DNA from: CAVTYH01 sp963738835 | Lineage (GTDB): Bacteria; Planctomycetota; Planctomycetia; Pirellulales; JADZDJ01 | Assembly: GCA_963738835.1 (NCBI GenBank) | Contig: CAVTYH010000001.1 | Span: 1,364,001 to 1,428,000 of the forward strand | Reading direction: 5' to 3' | DNA: 64,000 nt | Part shown: in pieces, positions 1 to 8,051 of the stretch | Position numbering within the stretch: position 1 is the first letter of the stretch | Layout of the letters: the number at the start of each line of letters is the position of its first letter | Notes under the pieces: generated by a model | What the model saw: the letters and a program-made list of their open reading frames with translations, nothing else | Database searches by the model: none | What the model was told of the DNA's origin: nothing | Position numbers and translations under genes: made by a program

Positions 1-569
1 CCAAAAGTACCCTCATGAATCTTGAAGATCTGAAGGGCCACACGATTACGTTCACCGACCGCAGCTCCAATTCCGGTTACAAAGCGGCTTTGGTGAAACT
101 AGAGGAAATCGATTTGCTGCCAGAAAGAGATTACAGTTGGCGATTCTCCGGCAGCCACCGCGCTTCGATCGCTAAGATTGCCGCGGGCGAAGCTGAGGCG
201 GCGCCAGTGGCTAGCGACTTATTGCAGCGCACGGTTGCAGAGGGCACCGTAAGCCTGGGCGACCTGCGCGTGATCAAAGAGTCGGAAAGTTTCCCACCGG
301 CCGCTCTTGGATACGTTTACAATCTCACACCAGAATTAGCTTCGCAGGTCAAAGCGGCACTGCTGGAGTTCACGTTTTCAGGCACGCCGCTGGAGAAGCA
401 GTTCCAAGATGCGACACACTTCGTACCGATTTCTTACAAAAAAGATTTTGAACTGATTCGCAAAATCGACGACAACGTGAAAAGCGCACCGATGCTTCTA
501 CCATTGCCGAGCCGCCCAGCGCCACCCGATACGGCGACAACCGAAGAGGCTGGTCAAAAGTCCGGTTAA
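1..569 (+). CDS. PhnD-like phosphate/phosphonate ABC transporter substrate-binding protein, C-terminal part
   Basis: The reading frame is open to the left edge of the window, so this is the last roughly 188 residues of a longer protein; the ATG at 15 is internal. The text DLKGHTITFTDRSSNSGY followed by WRFSGSHRASIAKIAAGEA is the typical second half of a PhnD/PtxB-type periplasmic binding protein: the 'LKG..FTD..S.SGY' strand-turn and the 'FSG.H..SI..+..GE' hinge helix. Such proteins catch phosphate, phosphite or phosphonates for an ABC importer; the ligand cannot be read from the sequence. The tail after about residue 160 is Pro/Ala/Thr-rich and probably disordered. Partner permease and ATPase genes would lie outside the window. 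The family call is fairly secure, the substrate unknown. Confidence 0.72.
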   Translation, partial: KSTLMNLEDLKGHTITFTDRSSNSGYKAALVKLEEIDLLPERDYSWRFSGSHRASIAKIAAGEAEAAPVASDLLQRTVAEGTVSLGDLRVIKESESFPPAALGYVYNLTPELASQVKAALLEFTFSGTPLEKQFQDATHFVPISYKKDFELIRKIDDNVKSAPMLLPLPSRPAPPDTATTEEAGQKSG

Positions 570-594
570 TCACAGGGCCGCATCCAAGCAAAGC

Positions 595-1794
595 CTAGCT
601 CCAGTGGGAAGCCAGCCGCTCGACAATCAGCCGGCCGATATTCAACGAGGCAGTCGCTGCTGGTGATGGTGCATTGCACACATTCACCACGCGGTCGGTT
701 TCAAGAATCAGAAAATCATCGATCATCGTGCCATCCCGCGCAATTGCCTGAGCACGCACGCCGCTGGGCGCAGGTATAAAATCTTCGTCGCGAATGTCTG
801 GCACCAGCCGCTGTAGCGCCCGCACGAACGCTCGCTTGCTGAAGCTGCGCCACATTTCGCCTATGCCAGTGCGCCAATACTTCGCGGCCATACGCAAGAA
901 GCCAGGATAGGTCAGCGTGTCGGCCAAATCGCGCAGCGAAATATCGCGCTTTCGGTATCCCTCGCGAGCAAACGCCAGCACGGCGTTCGGACCGCACTCA
1001 ATGCCGCCGTGAATCATCCGCGTGAAGTGTACGCCCAAGAACGGAAAACTCGGGTCGGGCACCGGATAAATCAAATTGTGGCATAAATGCTGCGATTCTG
1101 GTTTCAGCTCATAGTATTCGCCACGAAAGGGAATGATTTTCGGATCGACCTGTTGTCCGCTAAGTTTCGCCACGCGGTCGGACTGCAAACCGGCGCAGGT
1201 GACAACGTATTGCGATTGAAACTCGCCGGCCTCGCTTTCCACCACCACGCTGCCGTTTTGATGATGCATGGCTTTGACCCGGGCGCTGCAAACAATTTGC
1301 CCGCCAGCTTGCTCGATGCGCTCGGCCAGGCGGCGACAGACGGCGAGATAATCGACGATACCCGCCTCCGGCACATGAATAGCACGAATGCCCGCCGTGT
1401 GCGGCTCCAGCTCCGCCAGTCGTGTGCGATCAATCAGTTCGCACTTCACGCCGTTGGCCTGGCCACGCTCGAAAATGCGTTCCAGCGCGGGTAGTTCTTC
1501 CTTGGCGGTCGCTACAATCACTTTGCCGCAAATCTCGTAGGGAATTCCTTCGGCCGCGCAAAACTGCTCCATCGCCAGTTTGCCGGTCCGGCAGTTCACT
1601 GCCCGCAGCGAACCGGGCCGGTAGTAAATGCCCGAGTGCAGCACTCCCGAGTTGCGTCCCGTCTGGTGCATCGCCAACTGCGGCTCTTTTTCCAGCAGGA
1701 TCACCCGGCGGTCGGGAAAGTCTCGCGTCAGATGATCTGCCGTCGCCAGCCCTATAATGCCGCCGCCAACGATGAGGACGTCTGTTTTTTCCAT
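595..1794 (-). CDS. lhgO: L-2-hydroxyglutarate oxidase (FAD-dependent)
   Basis: A 399-residue DAO-superfamily flavoenzyme. It opens with the FAD-binding Rossmann motif VLIVGGGIIGLATADHL at residues 6-22 and continues with HQTGRNSGVLHSGIYY near residue 43, which is diagnostic for L-2-hydroxyglutarate oxidase among related oxidases. Family members oxidise L-2-hydroxyglutarate to 2-oxoglutarate, passing electrons to oxygen or the quinone pool, and thereby repair a side product of malate/lactate dehydrogenases. Length matches the family (about 400). The C-terminus VRAQAIARDGTMIDDF is also typical. The gene is convergent with the PhnD-like gene, with 25 bp between the stop codons. A twin-hairpin repeat starts only 4 bp upstream of its start codon and so fills its leader. 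Confidence 0.93.
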   Translation of the reverse strand: MEKTDVLIVGGGIIGLATADHLTRDFPDRRVILLEKEPQLAMHQTGRNSGVLHSGIYYRPGSLRAVNCRTGKLAMEQFCAAEGIPYEICGKVIVATAKEELPALERIFERGQANGVKCELIDRTRLAELEPHTAGIRAIHVPEAGIVDYLAVCRRLAERIEQAGGQIVCSARVKAMHHQNGSVVVESEAGEFQSQYVVTCAGLQSDRVAKLSGQQVDPKIIPFRGEYYELKPESQHLCHNLIYPVPDPSFPFLGVHFTRMIHGGIECGPNAVLAFAREGYRKRDISLRDLADTLTYPGFLRMAAKYWRTGIGEMWRSFSKRAFVRALQRLVPDIRDEDFIPAPSGVRAQAIARDGTMIDDFLILETDRVVNVCNAPSPAATASLNIGRLIVERLASHWS

Positions 1795-1798
1795 CGAT

Positions 1799-1962
1799 GT
1801 AGGTCAGGCTTTAGCCTGACACGTATATAACTCAATCGTTCTTGGTCATCGACTGAGGCTTGCAAGTCGAGCTTCTTCGGCTTTAACCTGACTCGGTATG
1901 TACCTCAATCGTCGGCTTAACGGACGCTCCGGGCCGCTTGTCAGACTGGAGTCTGACCTACG
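1799..1962. repeat. twin-hairpin repeat element 1
   Basis: The left end GTAGGTCAGGCTTTAGCCTG contains a perfect stem (CAGGCT/AGCCTG). The right end, at 1940-1962, carries GTCAGACTGGAGTCTGAC followed by CTACG. The outer ends are inverted relative to each other (GTAGGTCAG against CTGACCTAC). A third hairpin-like piece (CTTCTTCGGCTTTAACCTGACTC) lies at about 1869-1893. The architecture is the same as at 12585-12654, 43934-43985 and 56877-56946. It looks like a REP/MITE-type intergenic repeat. Confidence 0.7.
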
Positions 1963-2296
1963 CGGCGAGTTTAACGATTATGCAAAGTCTCACACCGCAA
2001 GTCTTGGGGTCGTTCCGAATATGCAACATTGCTAGTACACAAAATTGACGACCACTTGGTTCATTGTACTTGCGGCGGGAAAATCCGTGGTTAAAGTCAA
2101 GATTTGAGGCCGATGGTTCGGCAATTTACAGGGCGGCATTCTGGCCGGTTTAAGGTCTGTTTGTTGCCTTTGCGATGTTCGAACTCCATCGACATTTCAC
2201 CGCTTCGTGATCAACCACCTTTGAACCTAGGTCGGCGTTCCCTGATCGACCCTCAGGGAGTTGCATTTGCTGACCCGTCGCAGGAAGAATTCGCCC
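1963..2296. other. intergenic, no gene seen
   Basis: 334 bp between the repeat element and the hypothetical gene at 2297. No convincing reading frame, tRNA or terminator was seen; it presumably holds the promoter of the 2297 gene. Confidence 0.4.
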
Positions 2297-2866
2297 ATGT
2301 CGTCGGTTCAACGACCTAATTCCGATGAAGTCGAACACCTGTTGCGTAATGCCCAGTTGCGCGACGAGCTGGAACCGTATCTCGACGAAGCCGTCATGCA
2401 CCTCAACCATGAAGCCGTGCCAACACCAGTCGAGAACGAGTTCTTAGCTTCGATGCTGGCTTGGGAACGCGCGCCAATTTTGCCGATTTATCAATGGTTC
2501 GTGCCGGAGCTGCGTTTGCCCCCGCCGGACAAACTCAACGAGGAAGAGCTGAGCGAACTGTTGTGGGATGTGATTGGCAAACTATTCGAAAAGCGCGTCG
2601 TGCTCGATTTCACCGATCACCTGACCGATCGTGAACTGTACTGCCTCATCTGGCGCGACATTCTTCCCTCGCCAGAGAAGCGAATCGAAAATTCCTCCAG
2701 CTTCCTGCACTGGGATTGCTCCGACGCCAGCGGCGACGCCGTGCTATGGCTCCGCTACTACGCCACGCCGGAAGAGCGCGAGCAATGGGCCGACGATTTC
2801 GGCCAAGAAATGCCACCGCACCAAGAGCCCCCGTACCGTCGCGACTTGCCCCGGGCGCCATTCTGA
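2297..2866 (+). CDS. conserved hypothetical protein, acidic
   Basis: A protein of 189 residues starting MSSVQRPNSDEVEHLLRNAQ. I chose ATG 2297 because an AGGAAG ribosome-binding site lies 9 bases upstream; a TTG at 2261 would add 12 unlikely residues. The sequence is rich in acidic residues and Trp/Tyr (LPIYQWFVPELRLPPPDKLNEEELSELLWDVI) and ends with a Pro-rich tail. There is no signal peptide or membrane segment, so it should be cytoplasmic. I do not recognise a named domain; the composition and even hydrophobic spacing argue for a real folded protein. It stands alone, with 94 bp to the next gene. Confidence 0.75.
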   Translation: MSSVQRPNSDEVEHLLRNAQLRDELEPYLDEAVMHLNHEAVPTPVENEFLASMLAWERAPILPIYQWFVPELRLPPPDKLNEEELSELLWDVIGKLFEKRVVLDFTDHLTDRELYCLIWRDILPSPEKRIENSSSFLHWDCSDASGDAVLWLRYYATPEEREQWADDFGQEMPPHQEPPYRRDLPRAPF

Positions 2867-2894
2867 ATTTTAATTGGCACGGTTGAATTGACAT

Positions 2895-2932
2895 TGTGTA
2901 TCGGCGGAGCGTGCTCCGCGCGCCGCTACACA
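2895..2932. repeat. GC-rich hairpin repeat (GGCGGAGC type)
   Basis: TGTGTA, then GGCGGAGC-gt-GCTCCGC, then TACACA: a perfect inner stem with inverted ends. A related hairpin with GCGGAGC-aa-GCTCCGC is at 57889-57904. Without a T-run it is more likely a dispersed repeat than a terminator. Confidence 0.55.
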
Positions 2933-2960
2933 TTTCGATCAATTGCAGTACGATCATGTG

Positions 2961-3434
2961 ATGCACGCCGTCATCGCCATCAAAGAACTCGCTCGTCAGG
3001 TTCGCCAGGGAACGTTGCAGCTTCTGGCGAATGTCGAGCCGCAATGGCTTACTTGGGCGCCGCCGGGCACGTCGAATCATATTCTCTGGCACGCCGGCCA
3101 CGCCCTTTGGTTGCAAGATGTTCTCTGCCTCCAACCGCTCACAGGCCGCAGTGCGTTGCCGACAAGTTGGGAAGAAACATTTGGGATGAATTGCCGACCG
3201 GTCAAAGAGACCACGCGCTGGCCGACGCGTGAAGAAATTGCAGAGCTGCTCACCGTGCAACTCGATCAGATTCGAGCTGCTTTAGATGCAACCGATGAAG
3301 CCGCGCTCTCGAATGTCGTCAACGCCCGTGGCGATACCTTGGCCGGCCGCATCATTCATGGCTTTCATGACGAGGCGAAACACCAGGGCGAGATGCATCT
3401 GCTGACAAAACTCTGCCGCGCTGCGTGCGTCTAA
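2961..3434 (+). CDS. DinB superfamily protein
   Basis: A 157-residue protein with the four-helix-bundle signature of the DinB/YfiT superfamily. HILWHAGHALWLQD near residue 40 and HDEAKHQGEMHLL near residue 138 supply the histidines that form the family's metal site. Members include thiol-dependent S-transferases and many proteins of unknown function. The ATG at 2961 is preferred; an upstream TTG at 2943 is also possible. The protein lacks a signal peptide, so it is cytoplasmic. Its stop codon overlaps that of the convergent alcohol dehydrogenase gene by a few bases. The family is reasonably clear, the reaction unknown. Confidence 0.75.
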   Translation: MHAVIAIKELARQVRQGTLQLLANVEPQWLTWAPPGTSNHILWHAGHALWLQDVLCLQPLTGRSALPTSWEETFGMNCRPVKETTRWPTREEIAELLTVQLDQIRAALDATDEAALSNVVNARGDTLAGRIIHGFHDEAKHQGEMHLLTKLCRAACV

Positions 3435-4447
3435 TTGCCCATCGTCAAAACCACTCGAAAGCGCGCCTTGCCGCTCAGCATGCGGTCGTAGGCTTCGCTA
3501 ACGCGCTCTAATGGGAAGGTTTCGTTCATCGAGCGCACTCCGGTGCGCGCACTAAAGGTCAGAGTGTCTTGCGAATCGATCGATGTTCCGGAGTACCAGC
3601 CTTTCACCGACCGGCAGCCCATGAGCAGGAACAAAGGAGACACTTGCAGCGACTCGGCCGCGCCGACAATTAATAGCGTGCCGTTGACGGCCAGACCGCC
3701 TTGCACGGCAGCCATGGCGTCGCCGCTGGTCGCCGTCGCCAGAATGACTTTCGCGCCTCCCAGCTTCTGCAATTCCTCGGCCGGATTTTGGGCCTGACTG
3801 TCGAGGTAGACCGCGGCGCCCAACTGCCGGGCTAGAGGCTCTTTGTCTTTGCCGCGCGCAATGCCCACGGTATGGAAACCCATCTTCGCGGCGTACTGCA
3901 CCCCGAGATGGCCGAGCCCGCCCAGGCCGAGCACGGCAACAACATCGTCGGGCCGAGCGCCGCTGTTGCGTAGGGCATTGAATGTGGTGATGCCGGCGCA
4001 CATCAGCGGTGCTGCTTCGACGGGCGCTAGTTCGGCAGGCATCCGTGCGACGGCACTGGCCAGAGCGATCAGGTATTCGCCATAGCCTCCGTCATACGAG
4101 AGGCCCGTGACCTGCCCTGTTACGCACGCAAAAAAATCTCCGCGGCGGCAGCGATCGCAATGCCCACAGTATCCGCCGTTCCAACCGACGCCCACGCGCT
4201 GGCCCGGCTGCCATCCGACGACGCCGCTGCCAACCGCGTCAATCACGCCGGATACCTCATGACCGGGCACCCGCGGATATTGGATCCCCGGCATCGCTCC
4301 GTCTTTGACGAGCGAATCGCTGTGGCAAATGCCGCATGCCTGCACTTTGATTCGCACTGTTCCCGCAACTGGCTCGGGAATGGGCCGCTCGACAATTTCA
4401 AATGGCCCCTTCGGACGAGCAACTTGCACCACACGCATTGTCGCCAT
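3431..4447 (-). CDS. zinc-dependent alcohol dehydrogenase (MDR family)
   Basis: A 338-residue medium-chain dehydrogenase/reductase. The catalytic zinc site is seen in CGICHSDSLVKDG and GHEVSGVIDAVG. The structural zinc lobe is CGHCDRCRRGDFFAC (four cysteines), and the NAD(P)-binding fold is VAVLGLGGLGHLGVQYA. It most resembles AdhA/AdhP-like enzymes that oxidise primary alcohols or reduce aldehydes, but the substrate cannot be assigned. The start at 4447 is chosen because GGAGGAATT lies directly before that ATG; an earlier in-frame codon at 4477 has no such site. It is probably a single-gene transcript. Confidence 0.9.
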   Translation of the reverse strand: MATMRVVQVARPKGPFEIVERPIPEPVAGTVRIKVQACGICHSDSLVKDGAMPGIQYPRVPGHEVSGVIDAVGSGVVGWQPGQRVGVGWNGGYCGHCDRCRRGDFFACVTGQVTGLSYDGGYGEYLIALASAVARMPAELAPVEAAPLMCAGITTFNALRNSGARPDDVVAVLGLGGLGHLGVQYAAKMGFHTVGIARGKDKEPLARQLGAAVYLDSQAQNPAEELQKLGGAKVILATATSGDAMAAVQGGLAVNGTLLIVGAAESLQVSPLFLLMGCRSVKGWYSGTSIDSQDTLTFSARTGVRSMNETFPLERVSEAYDRMLSGKARFRVVLTMGN

Positions 4448-4746
4448 AATTCCTCCGGCCTTGTCTTCGCCTCTCAAGTTAGTCCGTTAAACGTAATGCC
4501 CGCCAGACCTAGAGCACTTGCTGTCGGCGCATACTCAGACAGTCGGCTGGCAGTATATCGAATGCGAAAACGACGAGCCAAACCCGTGGCCGAATCGCGG
4601 GACAAATGCAGCGGACAGTTAGCCGGCGAATGAATGTTCCCGATTGGCGATCTCGATGAGGTTGCGATCGAGACCCGATTGACATTTCGCCACGAAAGTC
4701 AATTACCTGCGATAACAGTTCTTGGCGGGTCAAAACTAGCAACCGG

Positions 4747-5294
4747 TTAGGGTCCAGAATCCTCGGACTCGATGACGGCGCCGAGCTTAGTTCCCCAGTG
4801 CCGCATGATGCGCGCCTTCTTGCGTGCAACAACATGAGTCGACGGTACATTGATTACTTGGCCAAAAAACTGCTGTAGAAAGCGTTTTCCGCCTTCGTCG
4901 TTAGGAACGAATTTCACACACACGCTGATAGGTTGAAACTCAGGACTTTTGCGCACGGTCTCGAATAGGTCGTAGAGATACGATGCCTTCGCCTTGTTAA
5001 AGACATCGTCGTCAAGAAATACTGATATTGAATTAGTACAAATCAGCGCGAACTGCCCTTCGAGCGCATCAGCGAGTGAAAGTTCTCGTCGAACCACGAA
5101 CGGACATTTAGGCGGTGCGTAAGTTGGATCTTCAACTACGCCCGAAGCGTTCTATCAACGCGCTGACTATCGGATCCGCGTTCGAGCAGTACCAAACTAT
5201 ACCTGGCAACAACCGGCGGGGCTAGCTTTTCCGGCGGATTCTTCTCAAGTTGCGCTTTGGTTTGCGTGTCCAACCAATCATTTGAAACGGACAT
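4747..5294 (-). CDS. conserved hypothetical protein, interrupted by a frameshift
   Basis: Two overlapping frames read as one protein. The first starts at ATG 5294 with MSVSNDWLDTQTKAQLEK and ends near LLERGSDSQRVDRTLR. The second continues with VVEDPTYAPPKCPFVVRREL and runs to the stop at 4747 through GQFALICTNSISVFLDDD. The break lies around 5140-5160. The joined product is about 182 residues, cytoplasmic, and has no domain that I recognise. The downstream piece alone has only a weak GTG start at 5097, which supports reading the two pieces as a single gene. Whether the shift is real or an assembly indel cannot be decided here. Confidence 0.55.
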
Positions 5295-5746
5295 GGAAAG
5301 GATCCTGCCCTGGTAATCATGCTACGGTACTGCAGTTACTATATGCTGGATTTTAGTAGAATAGCTAGTTACCGTCAATTTTCTCGTCGGCAATCTTCGG
5401 ACTTAGGCCGTCAATGTACAACTGAGCCAAAGATACGACAGATTACAACGCGGTTGTGCAGAAAACGCTTGATCGACCAAATCCAGTTCGGAGAGTGGCC
5501 TAATTCGCCTCTTGTAATTTATATAAATGTACACTATAATTTACGCGGAACTCTGGGTCCCTGCAGGGCCGTGGAAAGTGTCGGTTGCTAGGTGCCGGGT
5601 AGCTGGTGTCTCGTACCAGACTACCGGACACGAGGCGATCTTTGCCGCGCCCGGCTGTCGCTGTTTGGCAATTGAGCAAGAATTTCCCATCCTCGGGCCA
5701 GCGCCGCCCGAGGTTGGGTCGGACTACGCGCTGGCCGGCGCAGCAA
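5295..5746. other. AT-richer intergenic stretch, no gene seen
   Basis: About 450 bp with lower GC content than the surroundings (for example TTTATATAAATGTACACTAT near 5519). Short frames here have no ribosome-binding sites and no protein-like composition. The following kilobase is packed with repeats, listed separately. Confidence 0.4.
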
Positions 5747-5854
5747 TTCGCCACGGAGGACGCAGAGGTTCGCAGAGGGAATCGCGGAGCGATCAAGCAT
5801 GATTTTGAAACTTCCTGCGACTCCTCAGCGCGACTCTGCGCCCTCAGCGGTGAA
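5747..5854. repeat. MITE-like element with terminal inverted repeats
   Basis: The left end, 5747-5767, reads TTCGCCACGGAGGACGCAGA(G). The reverse complement of the right end, 5834-5854, reads TTCACCGCTGAGGGCGCAGA(G), matching at 17 of 21 positions. The type with CCACGGAGG...CAGAG ends is widely seen in bacterial intergenic regions. It has no coding capacity. Confidence 0.6.
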
Positions 5855-5885
5855 TATTCCGCTCGCCTGCCGGTCGCGCACGGCG

Positions 5886-5976
5886 TGCCCAAGTGAGGCC
5901 CAAATGTTGGGCGCAAAACACAGGTTTTTACGAGGTTTTCGCGCGAACACTTGGGCATCAATTTTTATTTTTTGTG
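5886..5976. repeat. hairpin-plus-T-tract repeat, copy 1
   Basis: The outer stem TGCCCAAGTG (5886-5895) pairs perfectly with CACTTGGGCA (5948-5957). An inner stem GCGCAAAAC/GTTTTCGCGC follows, and then a TTTTTATTTTTTGTG tail. It aligns with copy 2 at 6032-6130, including AAGTGAGG, CAAAACAC-GGTTTTT and the T-rich tail. Confidence 0.65.
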
Positions 5977-6031
5977 ATCGGTTGTTTCGTTCGACGATGT
6001 TCTGCAGCCGGCAGTCGGCGCGGAGGGTGGA

Positions 6032-6130
6032 AGTGAGGTGGACATATGGGAGGCAAAACACTGGTTTTTCCGTTGGTTTCACCGCAACATATCCACCCTT
6101 GGTTTTATTTTTTGTGCGCATGCACCGTTA
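6032..6130. repeat. hairpin-plus-T-tract repeat, copy 2
   Basis: It shares with copy 1 the AAGTGAGG start, the GGCAAAACACTGGTTTTT core and the TTTTATTTTTTGTGCGCATG tail. Its stem bases differ (GTGGACATATG against CATATCCAC) but still pair, so the stem appears to covary. Confidence 0.62.
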
Positions 6131-6131
6131 T

Positions 6132-6234
6132 CCGTGGTCAGTGGCAGCGGACAAGCACCTGCTCTGCACCCCTCACCCCGGCCCTCTCCCGCAAGGGGGA
6201 GGGAGAAGCATAACAACGGACAACTGACCACGGA
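6132..6234. repeat. inverted-repeat element containing a CTCTCCCGCAAGGGGGAG hairpin
   Basis: TCCGTGGTCAGT (6132-6143) is the exact reverse complement of ACTGACCACGGA (6223-6234). Inside lies the hairpin CCCTCTCCC-GCAA-GGGGGAGGG (6182-6203). A related hairpin is at 6812-6834. Both are common dispersed intergenic repeats. Confidence 0.6.
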
Positions 6235-6252
6235 CCACTCCCGTGTCACTGT

Positions 6253-6345
6253 CATGGAGCAATGTTTTTCAAAAACGCCGTGTTTTCCCGGCTCGTTTCT
6301 CAAACATTGTCCCATCGATTTTTATTTTTTGTTCGCATGCATCGT
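6253..6345. repeat. hairpin-plus-T-tract repeat, copy 3
   Basis: CAATGTTT (6260-6267) pairs with AAACATTG (6302-6309). The tail GATTTTTATTTTTTGT followed by CGCATGCATCGTT matches the tail of copy 2. It ends 16 bp before the stop codon of the archease gene, which lies on the other strand. Confidence 0.6.
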
Positions 6346-6361
6346 TGCCCGATGCGTGTCG

Positions 6362-6778
6362 TCAGATGTCGATGATGACTTCAGCCAGCCACGCGGCACC
6401 GTCGCGGATAACTTTCAGTCCGTGATATGTGATCGCCTTCACTTCATGTTCCAGCCGATGCTGTAATGTATCGAGCGGCTCGCCCCAGGCGGTGGCCCGT
6501 AATCCGTCCGATTTCACCTGCACGTCGAATTTCGACAGCAGCAACTGCCGTGCATCGAACGAATACAAAAGTTCGTTGAGCCAATCGAACAGGAGATAGT
6601 CGTACTCCCCTTCGCGGCCTATAAGGCTGAACGTCACTTCTTCGCTGGGTTGCACGGCGTTGAGATTGGTCACAATAAGTGCGAACAATCCCACGGCGGC
6701 ATCGTGAAACAATTCATCGAGCGTGGCTGCCCGAATTCGCAAACCAATGTCGGCAGTGTGCTCGAAGATTTCGTGCAT
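6362..6778 (-). CDS. archease (RtcB RNA-ligase activator family)
   Basis: A 138-residue protein beginning MHEIFEHTADIGLRIRA, the hallmark N-terminus of archease. The C-terminal KAITYHGLKV is the second conserved block. Acidic residues of the family (D in HTADIG, D near the C-terminal VIIDI) correspond to the metal-binding residues known for archease. In known systems archease speeds up guanylylation and turnover of the RNA ligase RtcB; no rtcB is in this window. I set the start at ATG 6778: the longer open frame upstream is only the shadow of the AcuI-like gene. It follows the AcuI-like gene on the same strand after a 77-bp gap holding a hairpin repeat, so co-transcription is possible. Confidence 0.88.
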   Translation of the reverse strand: MHEIFEHTADIGLRIRAATLDELFHDAAVGLFALIVTNLNAVQPSEEVTFSLIGREGEYDYLLFDWLNELLYSFDARQLLLSKFDVQVKSDGLRATAWGEPLDTLQHRLEHEVKAITYHGLKVIRDGAAWLAEVIIDI

Positions 6779-6811
6779 TGGAGCAAAGTAGTCGGTGGTG
6801 TCGAAACAACT

Positions 6812-6834
6812 CCCTCTCCCGCAAGGGGAGAGGG
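6812..6834. repeat. CTCTCCC-GCAA-GGGGAGAG hairpin repeat
   Basis: A short perfect hairpin between the AcuI-like and archease genes, related to the one at 6182-6203. A dispersed palindromic repeat is more likely than a terminator because no T-run follows on either side. Confidence 0.55.
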
Positions 6835-6855
6835 GACTGTTGGGCTGGCCGCAAA

Positions 6856-7857
6856 TCATCGAGGCGCGATTGTCACGACCACTCGCCCCACGATGCGGCC
6901 GGCAAGGATGTCCTGAATCGTGGGTTCCAAATTTTCGAGCCGCACTTCGGTGGCCAGTTCGTCGAGCAACTTCGGCTTCCACGGGCCGGCCAGTCTTGAC
7001 CAAAGGGCCGCACGGCGGTCGGCTGGATACCAGGCGGAATCGATTCCAGCCAATGTGATGCCTCTGAGGATGAATGGATACACGGTGATGGGTAGATCGG
7101 TTCCTCCGACTAACCCGCAGGCAGCGACACAGCCTAATGGCTTTGTCGCACGCAGCACGGTAGAGAGCACGGTGCCCCCCACGGCATCGACGGCCGCCGC
7201 CCAGCGTGGTTTCAACAGCGGTTTGTCGGATTTGTCGGTGACGTCTTCGCGCCGCAGAATTTCTGCGGCTCCCAATCGCTGGAGCAAATCGGTCGCAGTC
7301 GGCTTGCCACTCACTGCTACCACTCGATAGCCTGCCTGCGACAACATCGCCACGGCCAGCGTTCCCACGCCACCGCTGGCGCCGGTCACCACGGCATCGC
7401 CGCGCGACTGCTCGACCCCCGCATGTTGAATCGCTTCCAAGCACATGGCCGCGGTGAAACCGGCGGTGCCCAGAATCATGCTTTCTCGCAACGTCAAACC
7501 ACGGGGCAACGGCACGACCCAATCGGCGGGCACGCGAATGAACTCTGCATAGCCGCCCCAACGTCCTGCACCCAAATCATAGCTAGTGACGATCACTTCA
7601 TCGCCAACAAAGAATTTGCCGGAATTGGTTTCGACGATATCGCCAGCGGCGTCAATGCCTGGCACGTGCGGAAATTTGCTGACGACGCCGGGATGGCCCG
7701 TCGAGGCGAGGGCATCTTTGTAATTCAGCGACGAGTATTGCACGCGCATCAGCACATCGCCTGGCGGCAACTCAGCGATCGGTCGCTGGGTAACTTGCCC
7801 ATGCACGACGCCGTCGTCGCTCTTGGTGATCACGAAGCAGCGCATTGAATCGGACAT
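6856..7857 (-). CDS. YhdH/AcuI-family quinone oxidoreductase (acrylyl-CoA reductase-like)
   Basis: A 333-residue zinc-free MDR enzyme. Typical features are SSLNYKDALASTGHPGVV near residue 43, PGIDAAGDIVET, and the nucleotide-binding segment AVVTGASGGVGTLAVAML near residue 150. The best-studied members reduce acryloyl-CoA to propionyl-CoA with NADPH; others are called YhdH/YhfP quinone oxidoreductases. The protein has neither the catalytic nor the structural zinc cysteines of the neighbouring alcohol dehydrogenase. Length fits the family (about 325-335). The start ATG at 7857 gives a natural N-terminus, MSDSMRCFVITK. It is divergent from the thioredoxin gene, sharing an intergenic region of about 190 bp. 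Confidence 0.9.
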   Translation of the reverse strand: MSDSMRCFVITKSDDGVVHGQVTQRPIAELPPGDVLMRVQYSSLNYKDALASTGHPGVVSKFPHVPGIDAAGDIVETNSGKFFVGDEVIVTSYDLGAGRWGGYAEFIRVPADWVVPLPRGLTLRESMILGTAGFTAAMCLEAIQHAGVEQSRGDAVVTGASGGVGTLAVAMLSQAGYRVVAVSGKPTATDLLQRLGAAEILRREDVTDKSDKPLLKPRWAAAVDAVGGTVLSTVLRATKPLGCVAACGLVGGTDLPITVYPFILRGITLAGIDSAWYPADRRAALWSRLAGPWKPKLLDELATEVRLENLEPTIQDILAGRIVGRVVVTIAPR

Positions 7858-7927
7858 GGAGTAGCGTCTCCAAAAGTCGGTCGGATTAACACAAATCGAC
7901 GCAAAACAGCCGGTTGCAGTCCGCTGA

Positions 7928-7955
7928 TTGACATGCCAACGCGCGGCCCTATAAT
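7928..7955 (+). promoter_or_regulatory. consensus sigma-70 promoter for trxA
   Basis: TTGACA (7928-7933) and TATAAT (7950-7955) are both perfect consensus hexamers, with a 16-base spacer. Transcription would begin near 7962, leaving a leader of about 90 nt before the thioredoxin start codon. This is the clearest promoter in the window and suggests strong housekeeping expression. Confidence 0.75.
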
Positions 7956-8051
7956 TCCGCCGGGAACCAATTGTAAACGTTCAATTAACCGATAATACAA
8001 CTGGCGGCCGGAAGTTTTCGGCCCCAGAACTACACTGGCGGGAGCTTTATC

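Noticed and set aside
716..1757. Several long open frames overlapping the L-2-hydroxyglutarate oxidase gene on both strands
   Set aside because: They are shadows of a clear enzyme gene in a GC-rich genome and show Arg/Ala/Pro-rich, non-family composition.
5519..5545. ATGTACACTAT shared between 5527 and 37257
   Set aside because: Only 11 bases are shared with no similar flanks; compatible with chance in AT-rich spacers.
6779..7561. N-terminal extension of the archease frame to about 400 codons
   Set aside because: The part upstream of ATG 6778 overlaps the AcuI-like gene and has a shadow-like Arg/His/Gly-rich composition; archease starts at MHEIFEHTADIG.
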